DNA from: Afipia sp.
GTDB lineage: Bacteria > Pseudomonadota > Alphaproteobacteria > Rhizobiales > Xanthobacteraceae
Assembly (NCBI GenBank): GCA_024707075.1
Contig: JANQAK010000006.1
Span: forward strand, 124,001-188,000
Direction of reading: 5' to 3'
Length of the DNA: 64,000 bases
In this document: one piece after another, positions 27,527 to 37,109 of the stretch
Layout: every line of letters begins with the position of its first letter
How positions within the stretch are numbered: position 1 is the first letter of the stretch
Translations under genes and position numbers: made by a program
The notes under the pieces: generated by a model
What the model was told of the DNA's origin: nothing
The model's input: the letters and a program-made list of their open reading frames with translations, nothing else
The model's database searches: none

Positions 27527-29297
27527 CATCTCGCACTCTCTCGAATTTGCGGCGACGACCGATCCCATTGAACTACAGATTATCCGCCAACGGCTGATCG
27601 CCATCCCGAATCTGATCGAGAAGAACATCGAGCGCACGGCGTTCAGCCTTCTTGTGCAGGAATACAAGGACTATGCGGTCGGCTTTGTCGACGCAGCCGG
27701 CAGCCTGGTGACGCAGTCGCGCTACAGCCTGCCGGGCTTCGTCGCGAATGCGTTGGGTCTGGCCGTTCGCGCCGGCCTCAACGTGTTTGGTGAAGACGAA
27801 ATGCACGAAGGCGATGTCTTCATCATCAACGACGCCGCCACGCTCGGAAAGCATCTGAATGACGTTTGTGCCTTCACGCCGATCCGCGTCGAGGGCAAGT
27901 TGATCGGCTTCTTCGCCGTGCTCGTTCACTGGGTCGATGTCGGCGGCAATATGCCGGGATCGTGCCTCTCGCCCACAACAACGGAGATTTTTCAGGAGGG
28001 CATCCAGTTTCCGGTGCTGAAGCTGATCGATCGCGGCCAGCGTCGCCGCGAAATCTTCCGGCTGATTGAAATCAATACACGTTTTCCGCGATTGGTGATG
28101 GGCGATCTGGAGGCGCAGCTTGGCGGTTGTCAGATGGGTCACGATATGGTGCAGGAGGTTGTCGCCCAACATGGATTTTCCGAGGTAATCGCGGCGATGC
28201 ATGCCATGCATGCCGATGCCGCCCGCAACATGGCGCGTGCACTGAGCGACGTGCCGCACGGCACGTATACGGCATCCTCTTTCTTCGATGATGACGGAAT
28301 TCGGGTCGGTGAACCAATCAAGGTGGACGTGAAGGTCATCGTTAATGATGACGGCCTCACCATCGATTTATCGGGCGTCAACGACCAGGTCGCCGGGCCG
28401 TTCAATTCGGGGCGAGAGGGAGGCGCAGTTTCCGTGGGCCGCATGGCCGCGAAGTTCCTCTTTTCTTCCGCGACACCGGTGAACGAGGGCGACTTCGAGC
28501 GGGTCAAAATCGTCATCCCGGACGGGAAGTTTTTGAGTGCGAGACCGGATGCTGCCTATGGTAGCGCCGGCAATACCCACGCCAGCGTGGTCGATACGAT
28601 CTTGAGTGCGTTTTCCGAGGCGCTTCCGGATCGCATTCCAGCGGGCCATCACGGCATCTATGGCACCCACACGATTACCGGCATCAATGGGGAGACGGGC
28701 GCGCGCTTTCTTTGCCTCGATGCGATGTCAGGCGGATGGGGTGCTTTTTCCGATGTCGATGGTCCGGGGCCATACCGCTCCACGACTCACGGCGACGTTC
28801 GCGATGTGCCGGTCGAGATTCAGGAGGCGATGTATCCCTATCGGATCGAGTCCAAGCAGTTGCGCCCGGATTCGGGTGGTCCCGGCAAGTTCCGCGGCGG
28901 GTTGGGTATCGAAAAAGTCTACCGCTTTTTGCAACCGCTGACGCTGATGAACAAGATGGACCGGACGCGATGTCCGCCGTGGGGACTCGCCGGCGGCGGC
29001 GCGGCTCAGACGGCCGGCGGGGAAGTGATGCGTGCGGCGGGCGATCGAAGCGTGCTGCGGAAGGGAAAAATGGAAATGGAAAGCGGCGATGTCGTCGTTA
29101 TTTCCAGCGGCGGCGGCGGTGGACATGGCCGTGCTTACGAGCGCGATCCTGCGCGCGTTTTGCGCGACGTCATGGAAGGCTATGTTTCTGTCGAGGCTGC
29201 CGAGCGCGACTATGGCGTGGTGCTTCAAAGCGACGGATCGCTTGATGAAGACGCAACCCGGAAACGTCGATCCGCGCCGCCACCCGGAAAGGTTTGA
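27519..29297 (+). CDS. hyuB: Hydantoinase/oxoprolinase family protein, subunit B
   Basis: This is the 592-residue partner of HyuA. HyuB-type features are DPIELQIIRQRLIAIPNLIEK at the N-terminus and HEGDVFIINDAATLGKHLND, where DVFIxND is the family marker. Others are DLSGVNDQVAGPFNSGREG, YRSTTHGDVRDVPVEIQEAM, and RPDSGGPGKFRGGLG near the C-terminus. The glycine-rich SSGGGGGHG close to residue 540 is also typical. It follows hyuA with an 8-bp overlap. The two gene products act together in the cytoplasm. Confidence 0.87.
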   Translation: MDDISHSLEFAATTDPIELQIIRQRLIAIPNLIEKNIERTAFSLLVQEYKDYAVGFVDAAGSLVTQSRYSLPGFVANALGLAVRAGLNVFGEDEMHEGDVFIINDAATLGKHLNDVCAFTPIRVEGKLIGFFAVLVHWVDVGGNMPGSCLSPTTTEIFQEGIQFPVLKLIDRGQRRREIFRLIEINTRFPRLVMGDLEAQLGGCQMGHDMVQEVVAQHGFSEVIAAMHAMHADAARNMARALSDVPHGTYTASSFFDDDGIRVGEPIKVDVKVIVNDDGLTIDLSGVNDQVAGPFNSGREGGAVSVGRMAAKFLFSSATPVNEGDFERVKIVIPDGKFLSARPDAAYGSAGNTHASVVDTILSAFSEALPDRIPAGHHGIYGTHTITGINGETGARFLCLDAMSGGWGAFSDVDGPGPYRSTTHGDVRDVPVEIQEAMYPYRIESKQLRPDSGGPGKFRGGLGIEKVYRFLQPLTLMNKMDRTRCPPWGLAGGGAAQTAGGEVMRAAGDRSVLRKGKMEMESGDVVVISSGGGGGHGRAYERDPARVLRDVMEGYVSVEAAERDYGVVLQSDGSLDEDATRKRRSAPPPGKV

Positions 29298-29374
29298 GAG
29301 CGCTCAAAACTGGGCGGAAGACAACAAGGCCGGTCAACAGGCCATGAGCTGAGAATGATTGAAAGGGAAACGCC

Positions 29375-30328
29375 ATGAATCTCGCAAGAGTCGCTGCCGC
29401 CGCGTTCGGACTGGCTTTGATGAGTTCGTCTGCGATCGCGCAGGATACACCGCCAATCAAGATCATCGTCGGATTTTCCGCCGGCGGCGTCACTGACGTG
29501 CTGGCCCGGGTCTTTGCGGAAGACCTGCGCAAGCGCCTGAACACCACGGTGATCGTCGAGAACAAGCCTGGCGGCTCGGGGACGATCGCGACAGTCATGG
29601 TGTCGAAGCTGCCGCCGGACGGCACCACTCTGATCATGATTCCGGGAACCCACACCATGGTGCCGTCGATTCAGAAGGTCGATTTCGACACCAAGACGGC
29701 GCTGACCTATATCAGCCTGATCGCGACCGCGCCTTCAATGCTCACCGTGAACAAGGGCACCAAGTACACGGATGTAAAGTCCGTGGTGGAGGATGCAAAG
29801 GCGCGGCCGGGCGAGATTGCTTATGGCAGCTCCGGCGTCGGATCGACCTCTCACTTCATGGGAATTCTTTTCGAGCGCGAGGCCAAGGTGAAGCTCAATC
29901 ACATTCCCTTCAAGAGTTCGGGAGAATCCCTCCAGGCTGTGATGGGGGGGCACGTTCCGATGTCATTTTCTGCCGTCAATCAGGCGCTTGGGGCTGTCAA
30001 ATCCGGCGATGTCCGTGCTTTGGCGATCGGCTCGGAGAAGCGGTCGATCTATCTTCCTGATGTTCCGACATTCGCCGAAGTGGGGCTGCCGAAAGTTCTG
30101 TCGGAAACCTGGATTGGCCTCGCCGGACCGGCAAATATGGCTCCCGATCTCGTGAAAAAGATCAACGACGCCGTCATGGCAGGTCTCCAATCACCGGACG
30201 TTCAGAAGCGGCTGTCCGAGATCGGCGTCGATGAAATCGCAGCGGGTCCCGGAAAATTCACCAAGATCGTCGCAAGCGAAGTGGACACCTACGAAACGCT
30301 CGCTCGCGATATGAATCTGCCGCGCTAA
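29375..30328 (+). CDS. Bug/TctC-family periplasmic binding protein (orphan)
   Basis: This is a 317-residue exported protein: signal peptide ending SSAIA-QD, then VGFSAGGVTDVLAR, IVENKPGGSGTIAT and LPPDGTTL, the hallmark loops of tripartite tricarboxylate transporter binding proteins. The matching membrane subunits (TctA/TctB) are not present here, so it is an orphan, as is common in this family. It follows hyuAB by 77 bp and may deliver their substrate or a related acid. The ligand is unknown. Confidence 0.87.
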   Translation: MNLARVAAAAFGLALMSSSAIAQDTPPIKIIVGFSAGGVTDVLARVFAEDLRKRLNTTVIVENKPGGSGTIATVMVSKLPPDGTTLIMIPGTHTMVPSIQKVDFDTKTALTYISLIATAPSMLTVNKGTKYTDVKSVVEDAKARPGEIAYGSSGVGSTSHFMGILFEREAKVKLNHIPFKSSGESLQAVMGGHVPMSFSAVNQALGAVKSGDVRALAIGSEKRSIYLPDVPTFAEVGLPKVLSETWIGLAGPANMAPDLVKKINDAVMAGLQSPDVQKRLSEIGVDEIAAGPGKFTKIVASEVDTYETLARDMNLPR

Positions 30329-30366
30329 TAGAATACCGCCTGTATCATGCTTGAAAGATTGAAGCC

Positions 30367-31581
30367 ATGTTAGCTGTCCGGTTGCCTCTGATTGTTCTTT
30401 GCGCCGCTATAATCACCAGCGGCAGTGCTGTTGCCCAAAAAGCATACGGTCCCGGCGTCACAGATACCGAGATCAAGATCGGCAACATCATGCCCTATAG
30501 CGGTCCGGCGTCTGCTTACGGCATGAATGGCAAGGTACAGGCCGCTTACTTCAAGAAGATAAATGACTACGGTGGCATCAACGGCCGCAAGATCAACTTT
30601 ATCTCGTATGACGATGCTTACAGTCCGCCGAAAACGGTCGAGCAGGCGCGTAAACTCGTCGAGAGTGATGAGGTGCTTCTGATTTTCAATCCGCTGGGGA
30701 CGCCGGGTAATGCGGCGATCCATAAATACATGAACGCCAAGAAGGTGCCGCAGATTTTCGTGGGTAGCGGTGCCAGCAAATGGAACGATCCAAAGAACTA
30801 CCCGTGGACGATGGGCTGGATCCCAAATTTCCAGACCGAAGGCCGAATCCTGGCTCAGTATGTTCTGAAAGAGAAGCCCACCGGCAAGGTCGCGATCTTC
30901 TATCAGAACGATGACTACGGGAAGGATTATCTGAAAGGCTTTAAAGACGGGTTGGGCGAGCACGCAAACATCATTGTCATCGAAGAGAGTTATGAGGTGA
31001 GCGAACCGACGATCGACACCCATGTCGTCAAGATGAAGTCGGTCGGCGCAGATGTGTTGATCAGCTTCACGACGCCAAAATTTGCCGCTCAGACGATCAA
31101 GAAGGCTGCGGAGTTGAACTGGAAGCCGCTTCAGATTGTTCCAAGCGTCAGTTCGTCAATCGGCGCAGTCATTAAGCCGGCCGGTATGGATAGTGCCCAA
31201 GGCATCATCTCTGCCACCTACGCGAAGGATGCTACGGATCCCCAGTGGGATGATGATCCCGGCATAAAAGAATTTCGTGCGTTGATGAATGAGTACCTGC
31301 CGGGGGCCAATCTTGCCGAGAGTTCGGCCATGGTTGGATACAACACGGCCACATCCATGGCCGAGGTTCTGCGGCGATGTGGCGATAATCTGACCCGCGA
31401 AAACGTCATGAAGCAGGCTTCAAACCTGAAAAACTTTGAGCAGGGTGGTTTGCTACCGGGCATCACTGTCAGTACCACCCCGACTGACTTTGCCCCCATC
31501 AAACAGTTGCGGCTCATGCGCTTTGAAGGTAACCGTTGGCAACTTTTTGGTGATGTGATTTCTATAGGCTCCGTACATTAA
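30367..31581 (+). CDS. Branched-chain amino-acid-type ABC binding protein
   Basis: This is a type I periplasmic binding protein of 404 residues. The signal peptide is followed by YGPGVTDTEIKIGNIMPYSGPASAYG, the canonical Liv-binding opening, and GRKINFISYDDAYSPPKTVEQARKLVE. No permease follows, so it may use the Liv importer at 37233-40693 or one elsewhere. It differs clearly from the two paralogous binding proteins at 35849 and 44255. In Bradyrhizobium relatives this family often binds aromatic or dicarboxylic acids. Confidence 0.87.
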   Translation: MLAVRLPLIVLCAAIITSGSAVAQKAYGPGVTDTEIKIGNIMPYSGPASAYGMNGKVQAAYFKKINDYGGINGRKINFISYDDAYSPPKTVEQARKLVESDEVLLIFNPLGTPGNAAIHKYMNAKKVPQIFVGSGASKWNDPKNYPWTMGWIPNFQTEGRILAQYVLKEKPTGKVAIFYQNDDYGKDYLKGFKDGLGEHANIIVIEESYEVSEPTIDTHVVKMKSVGADVLISFTTPKFAAQTIKKAAELNWKPLQIVPSVSSSIGAVIKPAGMDSAQGIISATYAKDATDPQWDDDPGIKEFRALMNEYLPGANLAESSAMVGYNTATSMAEVLRRCGDNLTRENVMKQASNLKNFEQGGLLPGITVSTTPTDFAPIKQLRLMRFEGNRWQLFGDVISIGSVH

Positions 31582-31641
31582 AATTGTCGCTCCAAGCGCC
31601 AAGGTTTTACGGCTGTTGTTTGGCCCGAAGATCGCGCACGG

Positions 31642-31960
31642 ATGGCAGCCGGCGGATTAGGCGATGCCGATATCGCGGCCGTCCAAGGCCACCTTGCGAT
31701 GCTCCGAGTCAACGAGCTTGTTCCAACTAAGCCGCACATCCTGGAGAGATTGATCGAGGAAGCAAAGGCGCATCCGAGCGCCGGCGCGATGATGGCCGAT
31801 CCTTCCGACCAGCGACTATCGACGACTGGGGTTGGTGCATAGCGGTGGCTCCGCGGACCTTGACCCACATCCTGAAATGCGAGACCGGCATGAGCTTTGG
31901 CCGTTGGCACCGCAGACATCCACAGGCCAACTGCTTCAACTGGATCCGTGTGCTGCCGTG
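31642..31960 (+). pseudogene. Remnant of an AraC-family regulator
   Basis: The end of an AraC/cupin-type regulator can be recovered across two frames. ADPSDQR (frame of 31642) continues after a shift as DDWGWCIAVAPRTLTHILKCETGMSFGRW, which matches the first helix-turn-helix of AraC proteins (usually RTLARLFxxETGMSFGxWR). The second helix-turn-helix is broken after about 31920 and the N-terminal effector domain is missing. It is therefore a degraded gene. It lies between two intact transcription units. Confidence 0.6.
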
Positions 31961-32445
31961 CTGTAGTCTCGATCCCGCTGGTCCAAAATATCCGTCAGGT
32001 CACTCCATGGCGGTCTGGCTGACGGCCATCCTTCTCCTCCTTCTCGAAGCGCCGTTGTTGTGGTTTCGCACCCGCGTCGAGAACCGTGCATTGCACGACG
32101 CTGCTATTGCGAATGGGCCGATGACATCCATTACAGCTAGCCGGGACGGCTAATGTGCCGCATTGTTGCCGCATCAGAATTAGAGTGCTTTAAGGGGAAA
32201 GAAGAGAGGAGTGGATCGCCCGAAAGTCGCTTCCAACGAATCTCCCAACCAGTTCAAAGTATTTGAAAAGATAAGTGAAACTCTGATATTAGGCCACGGG
32301 ATCGGTTTTCTGGGTCCGCTTCCGTTCTGAAGTCTCCACGGAAATGGCTGTCCCACCTCTTGCCTGCTCCGCTCGCCTCTCTAAAAGGAGCGGTCTTTCA
32401 ATTTGCCCGGTACTGATGCTGGGTTATTCCAACTTCATTTAATTC
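31961..32445. other. Gap between AraC remnant and TetR gene
   Basis: A hydrophobic stretch (MAVWLTAILLLLLEAPLLWF, about 32008-32067) is open in the frame that carries the AraC remnant up to 32153, but has no family match that I recognise. The rest, up to the TetR start, holds no gene. A weak GCTCC/GGAGC dyad near 32370-32394 is the only structure. Confidence 0.3.
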
Positions 32446-33183
32446 ATGATCAGACAGATCGATCGAAACAAGCCACAAGCTGCGTCGCGAGCGTCCCGCA
32501 AATTGCCGGTGCGCACTTCGAAGTCAGTTGCCGGCTCGACCAAGGGCCAGCCGGCAAAGTCGCTGTCGCGCGCGCGGGCGCTGCGATCGAACCAGGAAAT
32601 GCGCGAAGTCAGCGTCGACCGTATCTATCATTCAGCGCTGAAGTTGTTCGTGGAGCAGGGATATCGCTCCACCACGATTGACGAGATCGCCGCCGGCGCC
32701 GGCCTCACCAAGGGGGGCGTCTATTTCTACATTTCCAAGAAAGAGCATCTGATGGCGCAGATGCTCGATGACATTTCCGCGCGCTATATCGACGACATTA
32801 TCACCAAGCTGAAAGCGCAGGATCTGACGGCGCAGGAAAAGCTCGTCGCGTTCATGCATTCACAGGTGACATTCGCTTTGGAGAATCCTGAAGAGGTCAT
32901 GCTGCTGGTGATGTCATCGGTCGAATTTTCCAAGCGGAATGACGCGCTGACAGAGAAGATTGATGCGATTTATGAGCGTATGCGCGAGTTCATCCTGATG
33001 ACCATCAAGCAGGGGCTTGCCAGCAAGAGTTTCGCAACCAAACTTCATCCGATAGCAACGGCTTCGTTCTATGTCGCGACGCATGACGGCATGATGCTGG
33101 AATGGTACCGCCGGGCGGCGAAGATCGACGGTACGGAACTGGTACGCGTATTCCGCGAAGTCTTCCTGCGCGCACTATCCTAG
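32446..33183 (+). CDS. TetR/AcrR-family regulator (paralogue of the one at 50658)
   Basis: This is a 245-residue regulator. An N-terminal basic extension of about 55 residues precedes the TetR helix-turn-helix (LFVEQGYRSTTIDEIAAGAGLTKGGVYFYISKKEHL). The C-terminal half ends FYVATHDGMMLEWYRRAAK. The same extension type and the same C-terminal motif (AAHDGMMLEWYRGG) occur in the TetR at 50658, so the two are paralogues framing cluster A. The start is uncertain because no good ribosome site precedes ATG 32446. Its stop overlaps the convergent LysR stop in CTAG. Confidence 0.83.
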   Translation: MIRQIDRNKPQAASRASRKLPVRTSKSVAGSTKGQPAKSLSRARALRSNQEMREVSVDRIYHSALKLFVEQGYRSTTIDEIAAGAGLTKGGVYFYISKKEHLMAQMLDDISARYIDDIITKLKAQDLTAQEKLVAFMHSQVTFALENPEEVMLLVMSSVEFSKRNDALTEKIDAIYERMREFILMTIKQGLASKSFATKLHPIATASFYVATHDGMMLEWYRRAAKIDGTELVRVFREVFLRALS

Positions 33184-34082
33184 CCGTGGTGAGCGCTGTT
33201 TCCGTCGGCCTTCAGATAGTCGATGAACTTGCGCTCGGCATCCGACAACGTTTTCCGTGCGCTCCAGACGATGCCAAGGTCGAGAGTTGGAAGAGGATCT
33301 GCCAGGGGACGTGACTCGACCCGGCCGCCATCCAGTGACCACGGTCGATAGACGAGGTGAGCAAGCACGGTCACCGCTGCGCCCGTTGCTACGATCCCCC
33401 GCACGGCTTCCATCGACGACGTGCTGAACAGCACCTTGGGCTTGATCTTCTTCAGATAGCGCCGTGCTGAAATAGGCGCTTCATCGGATGCGAACTGCAC
33501 ATAGGCCTCATCGCGAAGGTCCTGTAGCGAGATCGTCGGAAGACGGTTGAGACGGTGGCCGCTCGAGAGCCACAATGTTCGGGGTGACCGGATCAATATC
33601 TGGTGACGCAGATGATGATTTTTCGAAAGGTTGGAGATGATAACCAGAGCGAGATCAATATCGTTTGACTCGAGCGCTTGCTCCAGTCCGCTCCGATCCA
33701 TTTCGACGAGGTGAAATATCACGTTCGGATAAGCGCGCCGAAAGCGCGCCAGAACAGGGAGCAGGAAGTAACCGGCTCCGGTGTAGGTCACGCCGAGCCG
33801 GATATTTCCGGTCGTTCGCGCTTCCTTGTTCAGCATCGAGTTCATCGCATCGACGATGTTCGCCTCGATGTTTCTGGCGTGATGGAGAAATTTCTGCCCG
33901 TCCTGGGTCAGTTCGATGCCGCCGATGCGGCGGCGTATCAGAGATACGCCGAGTTGCCCCTCAAGTTCCTTGATCGCGACCGTGACCGCAGATTGCGAGA
34001 TCCCAAGGTTGCTGGCCGCAGCAGAAACCTTCTGGGTTTCGGCTGCGGCGACGAAATAGCGGATTTGCCTGAGCGAGAGCAT
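33180..34082 (-). CDS. LysR-family regulator, divergent from cluster A
   Basis: This is an intact LysR regulator of 300 residues: MLSLRQIRYFVAAAETQKVSAAASNLGISQSAVTVAIKELE forms the helix-turn-helix, and GNIRLGVTYTGAGYFLLPVL opens the effector domain. I chose the ATG at 34082 because the family begins with MxLRQIRYF; the frame runs back to 34112. It is divergent from the FAD oxidoreductase gene at 34254, whose promoter it probably controls through the AT-rich intergenic DNA (34083-34140). It ends tail-to-tail with the TetR gene. Confidence 0.87.
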   Translation of the reverse strand: MLSLRQIRYFVAAAETQKVSAAASNLGISQSAVTVAIKELEGQLGVSLIRRRIGGIELTQDGQKFLHHARNIEANIVDAMNSMLNKEARTTGNIRLGVTYTGAGYFLLPVLARFRRAYPNVIFHLVEMDRSGLEQALESNDIDLALVIISNLSKNHHLRHQILIRSPRTLWLSSGHRLNRLPTISLQDLRDEAYVQFASDEAPISARRYLKKIKPKVLFSTSSMEAVRGIVATGAAVTVLAHLVYRPWSLDGGRVESRPLADPLPTLDLGIVWSARKTLSDAERKFIDYLKADGNSAHHG

Positions 34083-34253
34083 AATTCTAAAAATCGAAAT
34101 TTGAGTTTGCAAAATTCATATTTGTAATAATTCAAGGCCGTCGTCAAGATTGCCGTCACGAAGTGCGGGGCTGCGGGCTTTCGGGCGCCATGACAGACCG
34201 CTTAATCACAACCGGCGTTTGCAAGCCGGATTTTGTTTCGCGAGGAAATGACT

Positions 34254-35708
34254 ATGGCCGTTGAGAAGTCGATCAATAGTGTTTCGGAAGGTATGGATCT
34301 GGAGATCTTCGGCGGTGCCCGTGACCGCCGGCGTGAACGTCCCGTGCTGACTTATCGTGAGGCTGCACGTGAAATTCCGGTCTTCGCCGAAACCGATGTG
34401 CTGGTGATCGGCGGTGGACCGTCGGGAACGTCGGCGGCGGTGGCTGCGGCCAAGCTGGGTGCCGATGTCATGCTGGTCGAGCGCTACAATCATCTCGGCG
34501 GCCTTTCCACTGGCGGGCTGGTTATCTGGATCGACCGCATGACCGACTGGAGCGGCAAGCAGGTTATCGCCGGTTTCGCCCGCGAGCTTTTCGACCGCCT
34601 GCCGAAAGATGCCGTGATGGGGCCGCCCAAGTCGGAATGGGGATCGAAGGATGCGGCGATCGCGGATTACTGGTCATACCGATCCGCGGCGTTCCAGGGC
34701 ATCGTGACCTGGTCGCCGACGATTGATCCCGAGGCGTTGAAAACGCTCTCGATGCAGCTCGTCACGGAGAACAAGATCCGTCTGATGCTGCACGCGATGG
34801 CCGTGCAGCCGATCATGGAAGGGAACGTCGTCAAGGGCGCGATCTTCGAGAGTAAGGAGGGCCGCCATGCCGTTCTGGCCAAGGTGGTGATCGACACCAC
34901 GGGCGATGCCGACATGCTGGCGCGCGCCGGTGTCGGGTCGGATTCCGACATCGACGAAACTGACATCCACCATTGTATAAACACCGCCTTCATGCTCGGT
35001 GGCGTTGATATGGAGCGCTGGACCGAATTCCGCCGCACCAATAGCGCCGGCTTTTCCGATTTCATGAAGCGTGGCCGCGACCGGCTGAAGTACTTCGAAA
35101 AGCCGTTCTTCTCGTGGCGTTCGGACATCGGTCTGTTCATGGGCCCGCGGTTGTCGGGCTATAGTGCGGTTGATGTGGAAGATCTGACCGAGGTCGAACT
35201 CAAGTCGCGGCAGCTTGCGGTCAAGCATCTCGAAATCTATCGGGCGGAAGCTCCGGGCTTTGAGAATGCATTCCTGATGCTCGGTGCACCGCAGGTCGGC
35301 GTGCGCCACAGCCGCCGCTTCGCTGCCGATCGAATGGTCACGCGCAAGCAGTGGGACGAAGGGAAGGTCTGGGATGACGAGATCGGTGTCTCGACCTCGC
35401 TGTCACCCAAGTGGAAGAATATCTCGGTGCCTTATGGCTCGCTGCTTCCCGCGGGAATCGAAGGCGCGCTCGGCGCGGGTCGTCATGTGGCCTGCGATGC
35501 GAGTTCGCACACTTTCCTCCGCGAAGTTCCGCAGTGCTGGATGACCGGCCAGGCCGCAGGCGTCGCGGGCGCTCTCGCGGCAGGCGCCGGCGTGGCGCCG
35601 CGTCAGCTCGACCCGCGTGCAATCCAGCGAGAGCTGCTGAGGCAGGGTGCTTATCTTTCACCGTCCATTGTCGCCACGACAGAAAGCGCGGCCGACGCGG
35701 CCGAGTAA
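34254..35708 (+). CDS. FAD-dependent oxidoreductase (PF12831-type)
   Basis: This is a flavoprotein of 484 residues. The dinucleotide loop is LVIGGGPSGTSAAVAAAKLG (near residue 51), followed by LVERYNHLGGLSTGGLV, the signature of the FAD_oxidored family. The acidic residue that ends the fold is in VIDTTGDADMLARAG, and the second FAD contact in HTFLREVPQCWMTGQAAGVAGALA. ATG 34254 has GAGGA 7 bp upstream; TTG 34233 and ATG 34248 are alternatives. It is the first gene of cluster A and may oxidise or reduce an unsaturated acid. No partner subunit is evident. Confidence 0.8.
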   Translation: MAVEKSINSVSEGMDLEIFGGARDRRRERPVLTYREAAREIPVFAETDVLVIGGGPSGTSAAVAAAKLGADVMLVERYNHLGGLSTGGLVIWIDRMTDWSGKQVIAGFARELFDRLPKDAVMGPPKSEWGSKDAAIADYWSYRSAAFQGIVTWSPTIDPEALKTLSMQLVTENKIRLMLHAMAVQPIMEGNVVKGAIFESKEGRHAVLAKVVIDTTGDADMLARAGVGSDSDIDETDIHHCINTAFMLGGVDMERWTEFRRTNSAGFSDFMKRGRDRLKYFEKPFFSWRSDIGLFMGPRLSGYSAVDVEDLTEVELKSRQLAVKHLEIYRAEAPGFENAFLMLGAPQVGVRHSRRFAADRMVTRKQWDEGKVWDDEIGVSTSLSPKWKNISVPYGSLLPAGIEGALGAGRHVACDASSHTFLREVPQCWMTGQAAGVAGALAAGAGVAPRQLDPRAIQRELLRQGAYLSPSIVATTESAADAAE

Positions 35709-35848
35709 GCGGCTTTTCACAGGCCGCTCAAAGATTTCGTCCGTGAAGCACGATGCATCGCTGGTGCACCGGCTGCTGGAAGCTGCGCGGATCGCATCAG
35801 AAAAAACGCCGGCAAAGGCGTGCCAAGCACCATGGGAGGGGAAGTCGC

Positions 35849-36997
35849 ATGAGAATGAGAATGGGATTATTGGTGGCCGGCGTTATTGCGCTCGCACCAC
35901 TGTCTGCGGTCATTGCGCAGGATAGCAAGCCGCTCAAAATCGGCCTGTTGCTCAGTCTGAGCGGGCCGGCGGCATCGTTTGGCCTGCCGGAGCGTGATGC
36001 GGTCGAAGTTCTGGTTCGCGACCTGAACGCGCAAGGCGGAGTCAATGGGCGTAAGATCGAACTTGCGATCTACGACGACACCACCAACCCCACGGAAGCA
36101 GCGCGCGGTGCGACCAAGCTGATCCGTGAGGACGGTGTGGTTGCGATTATTGGCGCCAGCACCGGCAGCGGTACACTGGCGGCGACGCCGATTGCCGCAC
36201 GTGAGAAGGTTCCGATGCTCGCGCCCAACGCCACGATCTCGGTCACGGCGCGTGACAACCAGCATTATCCTTACGTGTTCCGCACCATGTCGAACGATCT
36301 GGTCAACACCAAGCGGCTGTTCGACGCCGTGGTCGCGGGCGGCGCCAAGAAGATTGCCATCTTCTATCAGGAAGATGCCTACGGAAAGGACTCCGCAGTC
36401 TACGTGAAGCAATTGGCCGAGGAGAAGAAGGTTCCAATCACCGACATGTCGTCAGCGCCGCTGAAGGCGATTGAGGTCGCGGCCCAGGCCATGAAGCTGC
36501 GCAGCGGATCGCCGGATGCGATCATCATGCAGGTCACGGCGCCGGCGCTGGGGGCAGCTTTCGTGCGCGCAGCGCGTCAGGTTGGTTTGGATGTGCCGAT
36601 CTGGGGATCGATGGGCCTTGGACAGAAGTCCTTCATCGATAGCTCCGGCTCCTTGGGAGATGGGGTACGGCTGGTGGTTTTCGGCAACTGGGACGATCCA
36701 TCCCCGCGACAGGCCAAGCTCGCCGAGAAGATGAAAAATGCGGGCAAGCCGCCGCAGGGATTTGCCGAACTGCTCTCGACCAACGGGTTGCTGGCGATCG
36801 TCGAAGCGGCGCGCAAGGTCAAGGGAGAGATCACCGGGCCTGTGCTGCGCGATCAACTTGAGCAGCTATGCAATGTCACGACCTATTCCGATGGCGAGCT
36901 TTGCTATGCGAAGGACAATCACGATGGCTGGAGTGCTGACGCACTGACCACTGTCGAAGTCCGCAATGGAGCCTTCAGGCGGGTTTCCGCACCCTGA
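35849..36997 (+). CDS. Liv-type ABC binding protein, copy 1 of a paralogous pair
   Basis: This is a periplasmic binding protein of 382 residues. It has a signal peptide (MGLLVAGVIALAPLSAVIA, then QDSKP) and the opening LKIGLLLSLSGPAASFGLPE. It shares long runs with the protein at 44255: NPTEAARGAT, STGSGTLAA/TTGSGTLAA, FYQEDAYGK, LGAAFVRAARQVGL, LGQKSFID. The two flank the importer and the enzymes, suggesting they present related ligands to one permease. ATG 35849 has GGGAGGGGAAG upstream; the open frame extends back to 35753 without similarity. It is followed by a strong hairpin at 37013. Confidence 0.87.
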   Translation: MRMRMGLLVAGVIALAPLSAVIAQDSKPLKIGLLLSLSGPAASFGLPERDAVEVLVRDLNAQGGVNGRKIELAIYDDTTNPTEAARGATKLIREDGVVAIIGASTGSGTLAATPIAAREKVPMLAPNATISVTARDNQHYPYVFRTMSNDLVNTKRLFDAVVAGGAKKIAIFYQEDAYGKDSAVYVKQLAEEKKVPITDMSSAPLKAIEVAAQAMKLRSGSPDAIIMQVTAPALGAAFVRAARQVGLDVPIWGSMGLGQKSFIDSSGSLGDGVRLVVFGNWDDPSPRQAKLAEKMKNAGKPPQGFAELLSTNGLLAIVEAARKVKGEITGPVLRDQLEQLCNVTTYSDGELCYAKDNHDGWSADALTTVEVRNGAFRRVSAP

Positions 36998-37012
36998 GAC
37001 GTGCGACAATCT

Positions 37013-37047
37013 TGCGTGGTGGTGCCCGGTTCGGGCGCCACCACGCA
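37013..37047. terminator. Strong hairpin after the first binding-protein gene
   Basis: TGCGTGGTGG-T-GCCCG and CGGGC-G-CCACCACGCA pair over 16 bp (one T-G pair) around a 3-base loop. It lies 16 bp after the binding-protein stop. No T-run follows, so it may be a processing site or a factor-assisted terminator rather than a textbook intrinsic terminator. Confidence 0.55.
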
Positions 37048-37109
37048 TGTGTAAGAATTCCAGTTATTTCAGTCATGTGATGCGATTGCCGGGGTGTCCG
37101 CGGCTATCC

